From the NCBI GenBank assembly GCA_910576125.1, contig CAJTHM010000009.1:124001-188000 (forward strand): a stretch of DNA of 64,000 bases. The letters are read 5' to 3'. Numbering within the stretch: the first letter of the stretch is position 1; every line of letters begins with the position of its first letter. Both the position numbers and the translations under genes were made by a program. The DNA comes from Lachnospiraceae bacterium. Lineage in GTDB: Bacteria; Bacillota; Clostridia; Lachnospirales; Lachnospiraceae. The notes under the pieces are model-generated. The model did not search any database and was not told the origin of the DNA. It saw nothing but the letters and a program-made list of their open reading frames with translations. Positions 33,783-42,792 of the stretch are shown here, one piece after another.

Positions 33783-35312
33783 ATGGAACTGTATGGGAAA
33801 GTGGGAGCGTGGATGGATGACCACAAAGAGGCCATGGTAGAGGACATCAAGCGGCTGGTGCGCATAGACAGTGTCTCCCGCCCGGGGACGGACGGGACGC
33901 CTTTTGGGACGGGGTGTCTGCGGGCGCTGGAGGAGATGCTGGCCATCGGCAGGGAGCATGGCTTCCACTGTGAGAACCATGGGGACATCGTGGGCAGCAT
34001 CGGGGGGCAGGAGAAGGACTGGGAGAACCTGATTGGCTTCTGGAGCCATCTGGACGTGGTGCCTACGGGGAACGGCTGGGAGAACGGGCCTTTTGAGCCG
34101 GTAGTGAAAGAAAGATTCCTGATCGGCCGGGGGGTTCAGGACAATAAGGGGCCTGCGGTGGGCATCCTGTATGTGATGCAGTGTCTGCGGGAGCTGAAGG
34201 TGCCGTTGAGGCATGAACTGTGCCTGTTCGTGGGGACGGACGAGGAGCGGGGGATGGAGGATATGGAATATTACACGGCCCATTATCCCGCGCCGAAGCT
34301 GTCCATTACCCCTGACAGCGGCTTCCCGGTGTGCTATGGGGAGAAAGGGATAATTGAGGGGCAGATGGTCACAGAGGACAGGGTGTCCTCCCGGGTGGTG
34401 GATGCCGGGGGCGGCAATGCCAGCAATATGATTCCCGACAGGGCCTGGGCGCTGGTTGAGGACAGCGGGGCTTTGCGGCGGGAGCTGGAGAGGCTGCTGG
34501 GCCAGGGCGGCGTTGCTCCCGAAAGGGTGGCGGAGGGGACAGGAGATACCGCGGCTGCCGCTGGCCGGGGAGACGGGGCTGCCGGAGGCATGGGAGCCGG
34601 GAAGATATCCTATGAAATCGAATCCGGGGGCATCCGGATTACGGCTTACGGAACCAGCAAACACAGCGCGGCTCCCCACGGCAGCGTCAACGCCATCCAT
34701 GAGCTGTGCGTTTTCCTTGAAAATATGACATCTCTGTCGGAAAATGACAGGCAGCTGTTCGGGAGGATCGGATGGCTTACCAGGGAGTATGACGGGGAGG
34801 AGACAGGGATAGCTTACCGGGACGAAGTGTCCGGCCAGACCACCTGCGCGGGCACGGTGCTTGCCATGGAGGAGGGGCGTCTGAGCCTGACTTTGAATAT
34901 CCGCTATGCCATTACGGCAAAGGATCAGGAGAACATCGAAGCGCTTGGGGCCTATGGGGTCTCCAACGGGCTGGACTGGCGGCTGGAGCGCAATTCCGGG
35001 CCGAACTATTTTCCGAAAGAGCATCCGGCGGTGGATACTCTGACCCGTGTCTACAATGAGCTTACGGGAAGCCAGGCGGAAAGTTATGTGATAGGAGGCG
35101 GTACTTACGCCAGGAAGCTGCCAAACGCCTTTTCCTACGGCCCCGGCGGCATGAAAGAGAGCGATGAGGACAGGGAGGCGAGGGAGCGCATGTTCGCGCC
35201 GGGACACGGCGGCGGGCACGAGCCGGACGAGGCGCTGAACCTGCGGCTGTTCCTGGAGGCACTGAAAATCTATGCCTGCGCGATTGTGGCCCTGAACGAT
35301 GTGGAGCTTTGA
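33783..35312 (+). CDS. M20-family dipeptidase (PepV-like)
   Basis: 509 aa. Zinc dipeptidase of the PepV/Sapep branch. Metal and catalytic residues are in the expected order: SHLDVVP (His/Asp), GVQDNKGP, TDEERGMEDM (Glu pair), TPDSGFP (Asp), and GPGGMKESDEDRE...GHGGGHEPDE near the end (His). The lid domain includes YGTSKHSAAPHGS. A Gly/Ala-rich low-complexity insertion lies at about 255-280. Of several in-frame starts, the ATG at 33783 has GGAGGG 6-7 bases upstream; two earlier ATGs at 33768 and 33777 are less well placed. Confidence 0.88.
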   Translation: MELYGKVGAWMDDHKEAMVEDIKRLVRIDSVSRPGTDGTPFGTGCLRALEEMLAIGREHGFHCENHGDIVGSIGGQEKDWENLIGFWSHLDVVPTGNGWENGPFEPVVKERFLIGRGVQDNKGPAVGILYVMQCLRELKVPLRHELCLFVGTDEERGMEDMEYYTAHYPAPKLSITPDSGFPVCYGEKGIIEGQMVTEDRVSSRVVDAGGGNASNMIPDRAWALVEDSGALRRELERLLGQGGVAPERVAEGTGDTAAAAGRGDGAAGGMGAGKISYEIESGGIRITAYGTSKHSAAPHGSVNAIHELCVFLENMTSLSENDRQLFGRIGWLTREYDGEETGIAYRDEVSGQTTCAGTVLAMEEGRLSLTLNIRYAITAKDQENIEALGAYGVSNGLDWRLERNSGPNYFPKEHPAVDTLTRVYNELTGSQAESYVIGGGTYARKLPNAFSYGPGGMKESDEDREARERMFAPGHGGGHEPDEALNLRLFLEALKIYACAIVALNDVEL

Positions 35313-35338
35313 CAGGGAGAAAGGCAGAAAGGCGGAGC

Positions 35339-36708
35339 ATGAGTTTTCTGAGTGTGTTTGGCTATGATTTGTTTTCAGGCGCTTTCAGCCTGGCAATGGT
35401 TGTCTGTACGGGGCTGTTTGTTCTAAGGACTCTTTCTTTTGGCAAGGGGAAGTTCCGGGGCGGCGGAATCGTTTTGGCGGCTGTGTGGATCGTGATGGAA
35501 GCGGGGGCGGCGGCATTGCTTTACAAGGCGGGCCTGCTGGGGTATTATTCTGTGTCCATTCTGCTGGAATATGTACTGCTGATCGGGAACGCCCTTTGCA
35601 TCGGTGTTCTTTTCCGGGAGAGGTTCAGACGGTGCTGGGGCATTGTGCTGTTTGCGGGCATTGCGGCGCAGATTTCTGTGATGATGGTCTTTATCCTGAC
35701 GTCTGAAAGGCCCTATGACCTGAGCATCGGGGAAGAGAGGATTCGGTATTTATTGTCCAATTATATACTGGGGCCGGCTGCCGTTCTGCTGATTTTGTTC
35801 CTTTTGCATCAATTGAAGGTGGGAGATGCGTACCGCCGGTGGCTGGAGCACAGGGACGTCTGGAACTGGGGCATGCTCTGCCTGAGTGCTTATCCCGTTC
35901 TGATATATAGTATGATGGCGCTGTTCACCTATGGAGGCATGAGCCGCAACAGCAGCATGAGCATTGCCTACCTGGTATTGATTGCGGCGCTGATCGTCTT
36001 CCACTATAAGGGGCGGGAGGAGTGGCAGCGGAAGGAAGCTGCCGCCCAGTCGCTGATCGTCCAGCAGCAGGAGGCCTATATCAGGACGCTGGAGGGGATG
36101 CAGAAGGAGATGAGGCGCTTCCGGCATGACTACAAAAATATGATGTCGGGGATGTACCTGACGGCGAAGGAGGGGGAGCTGACGGAGGCCATGGATTACA
36201 TCCGGGAGCTGACGGAGGATTTCGACAGCCAGATTGGCGGGCAGATCCGGCAGATGTCCCATTTGGGCAATGTCTGCATGACAGAGGTGAGAGGGCTCCT
36301 CCTGGCGAAGATTTCCCAGATGCAGAAGGAGGGCACGGCCTGTGAGCTGGAGGTGATGCGGCCTTTTCGGGAGACGGGATGCAGGACGACGGATCTGTGC
36401 AGATGCCTGGGGATTCTGATTGACAATGCCATGGATGAGGTCAGGGGAAAGGAGGATGCCCGGGTGCATATCATGATCAGCTGCCAGGGGGGTATACCAC
36501 ATTCCGGGTAAAGAACCGGCTGTACCACGAGGTTGACGTCCACAGAATCTGGCAGCAGGGCTATTCCACCAGAGGGGCGGAGCGGGGAATCGGGCTGGCC
36601 AGCTATCGGAAGATTCTGGATGGGTATGGGAACGTGCTGCCGGCCACAGCGGTGCAGGAGGGCTATTTCATCCAGGAGCTTAAGATTCAGGAGAGGAACG
36701 CCGGGTAG
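35339..36708 (+). pseudogene. AgrC-like GHKL sensor histidine kinase, frameshifted in a G tract
   Basis: The intact frame runs from the ATG at 35339 to a stop at 36511. An N-terminal membrane sensor with about six helices is followed by FRHDYKNMMSGM (phosphorylated His) and CLGILIDNAMDEV (N box). After a run of six G at 36486-36492 the frame shifts: from 36493 the next frame reads YTTFRVKNRLYH, then WQQGYSTRG, then RGIGLASYRKIL (G2 box), and stops at 36708, exactly as the family continues. Seven G would restore one ORF of about 456 aa. So the gene is broken by one base, switches phase, or is misread. It lies upstream of a LytTR regulator, its partner. The signal is unknown. Confidence 0.8.
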
Positions 36709-36709
36709 G

Positions 36710-36804
36710 GAGGAAATGCTGCCTGTATACATTTGCGGGGACCAGGAGAATGTCCGGGGATTCAGAGGAAATGCCTGGAGAAGCGGATTATGATAGCGGG
36801 GTAA
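36710..36804 (+). repeat. Degenerate tandem copy of the LytTR regulator 5' end
   Basis: GAGGAAATGCTGCCTGTAT at 36710 recurs at 36810, and the following ~80 bases match the first codons of the regulator (ICGDQENVRG against ICEDEENVRG) with a few substitutions and one missing base. The unit is about 100 bases. The first copy carries a ribosome site and start codon but runs out of frame after about 20 codons, so it is a vestigial duplicate directly between kinase and regulator. Confidence 0.8.
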
Positions 36805-36815
36805 GGAGTGAGGAA

Positions 36816-37550
36816 ATGCTGCCTGTATACATTTGCGAGGACGAGGAGAACGTCCGGGGGATTCAGAGGGAATGCCTGGAGAAACAGATCATGATAGAGG
36901 GATATGACATGGAGGTCGTCCTGTGCAGCGGCAGCCCGCTGGAAATCCTGGAGGCGGTGAGGGAGGCTCCGGGGCGGGGAATCTACTTCCTGGACGTGGA
37001 GCTGAAAGGGGAGGCCATGGACGGGTTCGCCCTGGGGCGGGAAATCAGGAAGCTGGATCCAAGGGGGTTCATCGTGTATGTGACGGCCTATCCGAATCTG
37101 GCCTTTGAGACGTTCCGCTACCATCTGGAGGCCCTTGACTACATCGTGAAGGAGAGCAGGGAGAAGATGGAGGAGGGGCTCAGGCAGAGCCTTTTTGTGA
37201 TTACCCAGCGGATGCGGGCGGAGCAGGGAGAGCGCAGGGAGTACTTTTCCGTGAAGGTGATGGATGTGGTGAAGCATGTGCCGGTGGATGAAATCCTGTT
37301 TTTTGAGGCCACGGCGCGCACCCACAGGATCGCCCTCCACGGTATGAACGACTGGTTCGACTTCATCGGGAGCCTGCGGGAGCTGGAGGGGCAGCTGGGC
37401 AGCAGGTTCCTCCGGACCCACAGGGCTTATCTGGTGAATGTGGAGCAGATTGCGGAGCTGGATCTGAAAGGGCGGGAGATACGAATGAAGAACGGGGAGA
37501 GATGCCTTTTTTCCAGGAATGTGAAAGGGGCGCTGCTGGAGAGGATGTGA
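36816..37550 (+). CDS. LytTR-type response regulator
   Basis: 244 aa. The receiver domain covers about 1-120: VYICEDEENV holds the acidic pair and IYFLDVEL the phosphorylated Asp, followed by VTAYP. The LytTR DNA-binding domain covers about 140-244: VVKHVPVDEILFFEA, FLRTHRAYLVNVEQIAE. AAGGAG lies 8 bases before the ATG at 36816. The partner kinase upstream is frameshifted, so the regulator may lack its input. The downstream ABC transporter genes are the obvious target. Confidence 0.9.
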   Translation: MLPVYICEDEENVRGIQRECLEKQIMIEGYDMEVVLCSGSPLEILEAVREAPGRGIYFLDVELKGEAMDGFALGREIRKLDPRGFIVYVTAYPNLAFETFRYHLEALDYIVKESREKMEEGLRQSLFVITQRMRAEQGERREYFSVKVMDVVKHVPVDEILFFEATARTHRIALHGMNDWFDFIGSLRELEGQLGSRFLRTHRAYLVNVEQIAELDLKGREIRMKNGERCLFSRNVKGALLERM

Positions 37551-37700
37551 GATTCCGCTCAGGCAGCGCCTCTTTCCATTCAGGCACATTTCCGCACAGG
37601 CGCTGGGGCGGGTGGTAAGATATGCGCAGTGGAGATGCAAAACGTCTGGACATAAAACCAGCCACATCTACACGAAAAAACAAAGAAAGAAGGTTATCAT

Positions 37701-38558
37701 ATGGAACAGAATGTACTGCTTTCCCTGTCCCACATTTCCAAGCGGTTCAAGACGGAACAGGCGCTGAAGGACATCAACATGACCCTGCACCAGGGCGAAA
37801 TCCTGGGCTTCCTGGGGCCGTCAGGGGCGGGAAAGACCACCACGATCAAGATCATCACCGGACAGCTGCGGCAGACCTCCGGGGAGGCCAGGCTCCTGGG
37901 CACGGACTCCTCCAACATCGACGAGTCCATTTACGAAAAAATCGGCGTGGTCTCGGACAACAGCGGCATCTACAAGAAGATGACCGTATGGCAGAACCTC
38001 TATGTGTTCGCCGGGATATGGCAGGTGTCCCGGGAGAGGGTGGAGAAGGTGCTGACTCAGGTAGGGCTTGGGGAGCATAGGAACAAACCCGCCGGGAAGC
38101 TCTCCAAAGGCCAGACCCAGCGGCTTGTCCTGGCCCGGGCGGTGCTGCACAAGCCCAGGGTCTTATTCCTGGATGAGCCCACCAGCGGCCTGGATCCCTC
38201 CACCGCCGTGGCCATCCACCGGATGCTGCTGGAGCTGAAGGAGGAGGGGATGGCAATCTTCCTCACCACCCACAACATGGAGGAGGCCGCGAAGCTCTGC
38301 GACAAGGTGGCGCTCCTGCACGACGGCGAGATCGTGGAGTTCGGCTCCCCTCAGGAAATCTGCCTGAAGCACAACCGCAACAAGAAATACAGCGTGCTGC
38401 TGGAGGGCGACAGGGAGCTGGTATTGGCCCAGAATCCGGAGAACGTCCGGAAAATCGCCGGGTGGATGGAGCGGGACGAGATCATGCGGATCCATTCCTG
38501 TGAGCCCACTTTGGAGACCGTGTTCCTGGAGGTCACAGGGAAAGATCTGAATGTATGA
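37701..38558 (+). CDS. ABC transporter ATP-binding protein
   Basis: 285 aa. Walker A GPSGAGKTTT, Q-loop region VVSDNSGIYKKMTV, signature LSKGQTQRLVL (a K replaces the usual second G), Walker B VLFLDEPTSGLD, and H-loop LTTHNMEEA. The ~60-residue C-terminal extension is typical of ABC-2 exporters. AGAAGG precedes the ATG. It pairs with the permease 86 bases downstream. With the LytTR system upstream, export of or immunity to a peptide is a reasonable guess. The 150 bases before it hold no gene that I can see. Confidence 0.9.
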   Translation: MEQNVLLSLSHISKRFKTEQALKDINMTLHQGEILGFLGPSGAGKTTTIKIITGQLRQTSGEARLLGTDSSNIDESIYEKIGVVSDNSGIYKKMTVWQNLYVFAGIWQVSRERVEKVLTQVGLGEHRNKPAGKLSKGQTQRLVLARAVLHKPRVLFLDEPTSGLDPSTAVAIHRMLLELKEEGMAIFLTTHNMEEAAKLCDKVALLHDGEIVEFGSPQEICLKHNRNKKYSVLLEGDRELVLAQNPENVRKIAGWMERDEIMRIHSCEPTLETVFLEVTGKDLNV

Positions 38559-38644
38559 AAAAACATATGGAAAAATCGGGAAAAAGAGTATGAAAAAACG
38601 CATGGAAAAGCTTAGGAAAAGCATATGGAAAGGAGTTTACGGAC

Positions 38645-39448
38645 ATGAATAGCTTGAATGGAAATGTGCAAACGATGGAAATGGGCGGCTGCCCCGGCGC
38701 GCAAAGGGCAGGGAATCTGCATAAACTGGCCGCGGTAGCCCGGATCAAATGGCTGTGCATCAGCCGGAATGCCATGATCATGATAGGGCCGGTGCTGGTC
38801 ATCGGGATGGTGTATGTATGCAAAATCCTCTATGGAATCAATTCAGGGGGCACGCTGGTGCCGTTTCTGCGAGGGGTCCTTCTGAACATCGGAATCACCA
38901 TGAACATCTGCGCGGAGGGCTTCATCATGGTGGGCACGTCCATAGCGGAGGAGAAGGAGAGCCATACGCTGCGGGTGCTGATGACATCTTCGATTACGGG
39001 AATGCAGTATTTTATCGGCAGTATCCTGTTTCCCTTTGTGATGCTGATGGCGGTGAACTACATCGTGCTCTTCATCAGCGGGATTCCCATGGACATCGTC
39101 CCCTGGATTCCCTTTTTCTTTGTGAGCATGGTGGTCTCCCTCACCAGCTGCGTGCTGGGGATGATCGTGGGAATCTGCGCCAAGAACCAGATGAACGCCA
39201 ATCTGATCTCCTATCCCTTCCTGATGGTGTTCATGATGGTGCCGATATTCGGGAACATGTCGGAGGCGCTCCACAAAATCTCGGGATTCCTGTTCACCGG
39301 GGTCATGACGGGGATGACGGAATGCCTGGCGGCAGGGGAGACATATGTGATGTCGCCTTTGGACATGGCGGTGCTGTTCGGGGAGCTGCTGATCAGCGTT
39401 CTGGTATTTTTGGTGCTTTATAAGCGGAATGGGTATGAGAAAGATTAG
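38645..39448 (+). CDS. ABC-2 type transporter permease
   Basis: 267 aa, about six membrane helices: AMIMIGPVLVIGMVYVCKIL, then a loop with GTSIAEEKESHTLRVLM (the EExxxTL region common in ABC-2 permeases), then four further hydrophobic segments and a short basic tail. AAGGAG lies 9 bases before the ATG at 38645. It works with the ATPase upstream; substrate unknown. The short intergenic stretch before it is unusually A/G-rich, with repeated GAAAA/ATGGAAA words. Confidence 0.87.
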   Translation: MNSLNGNVQTMEMGGCPGAQRAGNLHKLAAVARIKWLCISRNAMIMIGPVLVIGMVYVCKILYGINSGGTLVPFLRGVLLNIGITMNICAEGFIMVGTSIAEEKESHTLRVLMTSSITGMQYFIGSILFPFVMLMAVNYIVLFISGIPMDIVPWIPFFFVSMVVSLTSCVLGMIVGICAKNQMNANLISYPFLMVFMMVPIFGNMSEALHKISGFLFTGVMTGMTECLAAGETYVMSPLDMAVLFGELLISVLVFLVLYKRNGYEKD

Positions 39449-39451
39449 TTT

Positions 39452-39479
39452 TTTGCAATGCAGAAAACTTGTATATAAT
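39452..39479 (+). promoter_or_regulatory. Candidate promoter of spoVT
   Basis: TTTGCA, 16 bases, then TATAAT (39474-39479), at the end of the permease gene and about 170 bases before spoVT. I could not identify a sporulation (sigma-G) promoter in the same stretch. Confidence 0.45.
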
Positions 39480-39649
39480 TCCTTTTTTTACAGATACTAA
39501 CTCCACACCGGATGATGACAAAGCGGCTTTGGCGGTTTGTGCTTTCCAGGGCCGTTTTTCGCCGGACGTTTTCAGGCAGAAGGCTTCTGTGAAGGGACTG
39601 AAGTCGGACAGAGGTTTAGGTAAACTCGATAAATGGAGGGAATGTATTT

Positions 39650-40195
39650 ATGAAAGCGACAGGAATTGTGAGACGAATAGATGATTTGGGCAGAATAGTC
39701 ATCCCCAAGGAAATCCGCAGGACTTTGCACATCAGGGAGTCGGATCCCCTGGAGATCTTCACGGACAGGGAGGGACAGGTCATCCTGAAGAAGTATTCTC
39801 CCATCGGGGAGATGAGCACTTTCGCCAAGCAGTACGCGGAGAGCCTGGCCCAGGTGTCCGGCCACGCGGCGCTGATTGCGGACAGGGATCAGTTCATCGC
39901 GGCGGCCGGGGGCTACAAGCAGATGGTGAACAAGTCCGTCAGCCGCCAGATGGAGGAGAAGATACACAACCGGGAGACCATCATGGCCACCAGGGGAGAC
40001 CGCAGCTTCATCCCGGTCTGCGATGAGGGCGGGGACGAGTACCAGCACGAGGCCATCGCGCCGATCCTCTGCGAGGGAGACATCATCGGCAGCGTGGTGC
40101 TGCTCCAGAACGACAACAAGACCCGCATGGGCGAGGTGGAGCAGAAGCTTCTGCAGTCTGCCGCCGGGTTCCTGGGGAGGCAGATGGAGCAGTAA
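39650..40195 (+). CDS. spoVT: Stage V sporulation protein T
   Basis: 181 aa, normal size. AbrB-family regulator of forespore genes. The N-terminal swapped-hairpin DNA-binding domain MKATGIVRRIDDLGRIVIPK plus EIRRTLHIRE is diagnostic, and the C-terminal ~120 residues form the GAF-like domain (GHAALIADRDQFIAAAGG). GGAGGG precedes the ATG. It ends before a strong terminator, so it is an independent unit. Together with spoVG it supports an endospore-forming host. Confidence 0.96.
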   Translation: MKATGIVRRIDDLGRIVIPKEIRRTLHIRESDPLEIFTDREGQVILKKYSPIGEMSTFAKQYAESLAQVSGHAALIADRDQFIAAAGGYKQMVNKSVSRQMEEKIHNRETIMATRGDRSFIPVCDEGGDEYQHEAIAPILCEGDIIGSVVLLQNDNKTRMGEVEQKLLQSAAGFLGRQMEQ

Positions 40196-40233
40196 GGGCA
40201 GAACGGGCTGACGGGAGACAAAAACGCATAGGG

Positions 40234-40278
40234 AGCTGCCGCATGTACGATAGAAGAATCGTATGTGCGGCAGCTTTT
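40234..40278 (+). terminator. Terminator of spoVT
   Basis: 18-base arms (40234-40251 and 40258-40275, two internal mismatches) followed by TTTT. The following kinase remnant begins within 25 bases of it and therefore has no promoter of its own. Confidence 0.85.
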
Positions 40279-40300
40279 GTCATATGAGGAACGTTCTTGC

Positions 40301-40915
40301 AGTAACCACGATCTGCGCACGCCCCTGACGGTTCTGAAAGGCTATGACGAGCTGCTTCAGGCCGGGGAGGACAGCCAGGTTCGAAGCGTTGCTGTCACCA
40401 TGGGGAAGCATATCGCCCGCATGGAGCGCTATGTGGACAGCATGAGCCAGCTTCAGCGGCTGGAGGACAGGCAGCCGGAATATCAGCGGATATCCCTTTC
40501 GGAGCTCCTGACACAGATAGAGGAAAATACAAATATTATTTGTCGGGAAAACGACAAGAAAATCTGTCTCCGGAATCAGGCGGTCTCCGGGCATTTCCGG
40601 CTGGACGGAATGTTCCTGTCTCAGGTGTGCGGCAACCTTGTGGCAAAGGCGGCCCGGTACGCGGACACCCAGGTCACGCTTATCCTGGAGGAGCGGGACG
40701 GCGGGCTGGCCCTGACGGTGGCCGATGACGGCCCCGGGTTCGACGAGAAGATGCTCCGGGAGGCATGGAACCCCTATGTCACGGGGGAGGAAAGGCGGGA
40801 GGAGCATTTCGGGCTGGGGCTTTATATCTGCAGGCTGCTCAGCGAGCGCCACGGCGGGTGGCTGAAGGTGGAGAACGGCGCCAGCGGCGCAAAAGTGACG
40901 GCTTTTTTCAAAAAC
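40301..40915 (+). pseudogene. C-terminal remnant of a sensor histidine kinase
   Basis: From 40301 the frame reads NHDLRTPLTVLKGY (H box with its His), then VCGNLVAKAARYA (N-box region), DDGPGFD (G1) and GLGLYICRLLSERHGG (G2), ending at AKVTAFFKN. The membrane sensor and linker are missing; the sequence begins directly after the spoVT terminator with no ribosome site. At 40916 it runs in frame into an ABC ATPase that itself lacks its N-terminus, so two deletions bracket this fragment. Kinases of this type often stand next to ABC transporter genes in peptide-sensing loci. Confidence 0.82.
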
Positions 40916-41730
40916 GGGCTGCTGGGGGCCAACGGTGCGGGGAAGACCACGCTGATGCGTCTGCTGTGCGCCCTGCAGCGCCCCACGGAGGGGCGGATAC
41001 TGCTGGATGGGAAAACATAGAGAAGCTGGGGGAGGGGTACCGCGGTCTGCTGGGGTATCTGCCCCAGGGCTTTGGATACTATCCTGATTTTCGGGCGATC
41101 GATTTCCTGCGGTACATCGCCGCCCTGAAAGGGCTGGAAGGAAAGGCCGGGGAGCGGAGGGCCTGGGAGTTTCTGGAGGAGGTGGGCCTTTCCTGTGAGG
41201 CCAGGCACCGGATAAAGACCTTTTCGGGCGGCATGAAGCAGCGGCTGGGGATTGCCCAGGCCATGCTCAACGACCCGCGGATCTTGATTCTGGACGAACC
41301 TACCACAGGGCTTGACCCCAAGGAAAGGGTGCGCTTCCGCAACCTGATCAGCGCGTTTTCCAAGGGGCGGATCGTCATCCTTTCCACCCACATCGTGTCG
41401 GATGTGGAGTTCATCGCGGAGCGGATTCTGGTGATGAAATCCGGGCAGATCGTCCACTGCGGCAGGCCCGGCGAGATTACCTCGGAAATCCAGGGGCAGG
41501 TGTGGGAATGTGCAGTCCCCGCCGGGCATGCGGACAGGTATGTGGCGGAGCTGAACGTGAGCAATCTGCGCAATGAGCGGGACGGACGCACCGTGCTGCG
41601 GGTGATTGCCGGGGAACGGCCTATGGGGAACGCGAGGTTAGTTGAGCTTGGCGGCTGGTTTTTCTGCGGGCGGTCAGTCCAAAATCTGAAGAAGTACCGC
41701 CGAAGCATCTATTGCCACCTTCCCAAATAA
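40916..41730 (+). pseudogene. Truncated and frameshifted ABC transporter ATPase
   Basis: Begins without its N-terminal ~30 residues at GLLGANGAGKTTLMRLL (Walker A), fused in frame to the kinase remnant. After ILLDGK a run of four A at about 41013-41016 shifts the frame; five A would give the expected GKNIEKLGEGYRGLLG. From there frame 1 reads Q-loop LGYLPQGFGYYPDF, signature FSGGMKQRLGIAQ, Walker B ILILDEPTTGLDP and H-loop ILSTHIVSD. Homology ends at about 41645 (MGNARLVE), replaced by unrelated sequence just before the next promoter, so the C-terminus is also lost. Confidence 0.82.
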
Positions 41731-41740
41731 GGAATATAAT
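41712..41740 (+). promoter_or_regulatory. Promoter of the APH-like kinase gene
   Basis: TTGCCA (41712-41717), 17 bases, TATAAT (41735-41740). It overlaps the end of the broken ABC gene, about 105 bases before the phosphotransferase ATG. Confidence 0.78.
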
Positions 41741-41845
41741 GGAACCATAGAGACAGACATGGGGCTTGGGCACGGAGACCGGACTTTGCCAGGGGAAGGG
41801 AAGCCGTGCCGGAGCAGGTTCCGATACGGAGATGGAGGTGCGCGT

Positions 41846-42760
41846 ATGCAGAATACGATTCGGGAAGCTGTGTTGCAATGTTATGGGGTTCCGCCCGGGA
41901 ACGTCCGGGGGCTGGGCGGCGGATTCTATGGGAGGGTCTTTCTGGTCTCGCTGGAGGCGGAGCCTTTTTCCGTGGTTCTGAAGCTGTACCTGTTCCCGGG
42001 GCTTGCGGCCAGGGAGGCCGAGCAGACCAGGCTGCTGTCGGAGCATTCCCTGCTGAAGATGCCGCGTATCTATAAGGTGCTGGAGAAGGAACAGACAGGA
42101 CTGCCCATGGACGCGCTTTTCATGGAATACATAGAGGGCGTAAATGCCGGTGACTTCGATGCCGCCGAGCTGCCGGAGACGGCCAGGGACGCTATCGGTG
42201 AAAGCATCGTGGACAACCTGATTGGGTACCACCGGGTGGTGAACCCCGAAGGGTTCGGCATCCTGTCCTCCGGGAAGTATTGCCCCAGCTGGCAGGAGTA
42301 TTATTATCCAATCGCCCGGGGCATTGTGGAAAAGGCCGGGCGGCTTCGGGAGAAAGGGCAGATTTCGGATCAGGTGATGGAGACCTTCCGGCGGTCCATA
42401 GAGCAGTTCCGCAATATTTTCCATTTGCCCATTACCCAGGCCAGGCTGATACACGGGGACTACAATACCTGGAACGTGATGCTGGACAGGGACAGGAGCC
42501 GGGCGGTGGCCGTGATCGATCCGTTCCACTGCTGCTGGGCGGACAGCGAGTTCGACCTGTATCAGCTGGACAATGCCAACGGCAAGGGCTACGGCCTGCT
42601 GGAAAGATATTCCCGGAAGATGCCCCTGAGCGGGAACTTTCAGGCAAAGCGGCGCTTTTACGAGCTCTACACGGAAGTGAGCCATTATCATGACGCCCGG
42701 GTAGAGGTGAATTTGGAGGCTGTGGAAGCCCTGGCAGAACGGTTGAGCGATGTGCTGTAG
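41846..42760 (+). CDS. Aminoglycoside/choline-kinase-like phosphotransferase
   Basis: 304 aa of the APH superfamily. Seen: a Gly-rich N-terminal lobe (VRGLGGGFYGRVFLVSL) with a Lys in VVLKLYLF, the catalytic loop HGDYNTWNVML and the metal-binding VIDPFHCCWAD (equivalent of DFG). GGAGG lies 7 bases before the ATG at 41846; upstream in-frame ATG at 41759 lacks such a site. Family members phosphorylate antibiotics, choline, sugars or fructosamines; nothing here selects the substrate. It has its own promoter and stands alone between a pseudogene and a convergent gene. Confidence 0.82.
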   Translation: MQNTIREAVLQCYGVPPGNVRGLGGGFYGRVFLVSLEAEPFSVVLKLYLFPGLAAREAEQTRLLSEHSLLKMPRIYKVLEKEQTGLPMDALFMEYIEGVNAGDFDAAELPETARDAIGESIVDNLIGYHRVVNPEGFGILSSGKYCPSWQEYYYPIARGIVEKAGRLREKGQISDQVMETFRRSIEQFRNIFHLPITQARLIHGDYNTWNVMLDRDRSRAVAVIDPFHCCWADSEFDLYQLDNANGKGYGLLERYSRKMPLSGNFQAKRRFYELYTEVSHYHDARVEVNLEAVEALAERLSDVL

Positions 42761-42792
42761 GCACAATATCGATAAAAACAAGAGAGGATTCC

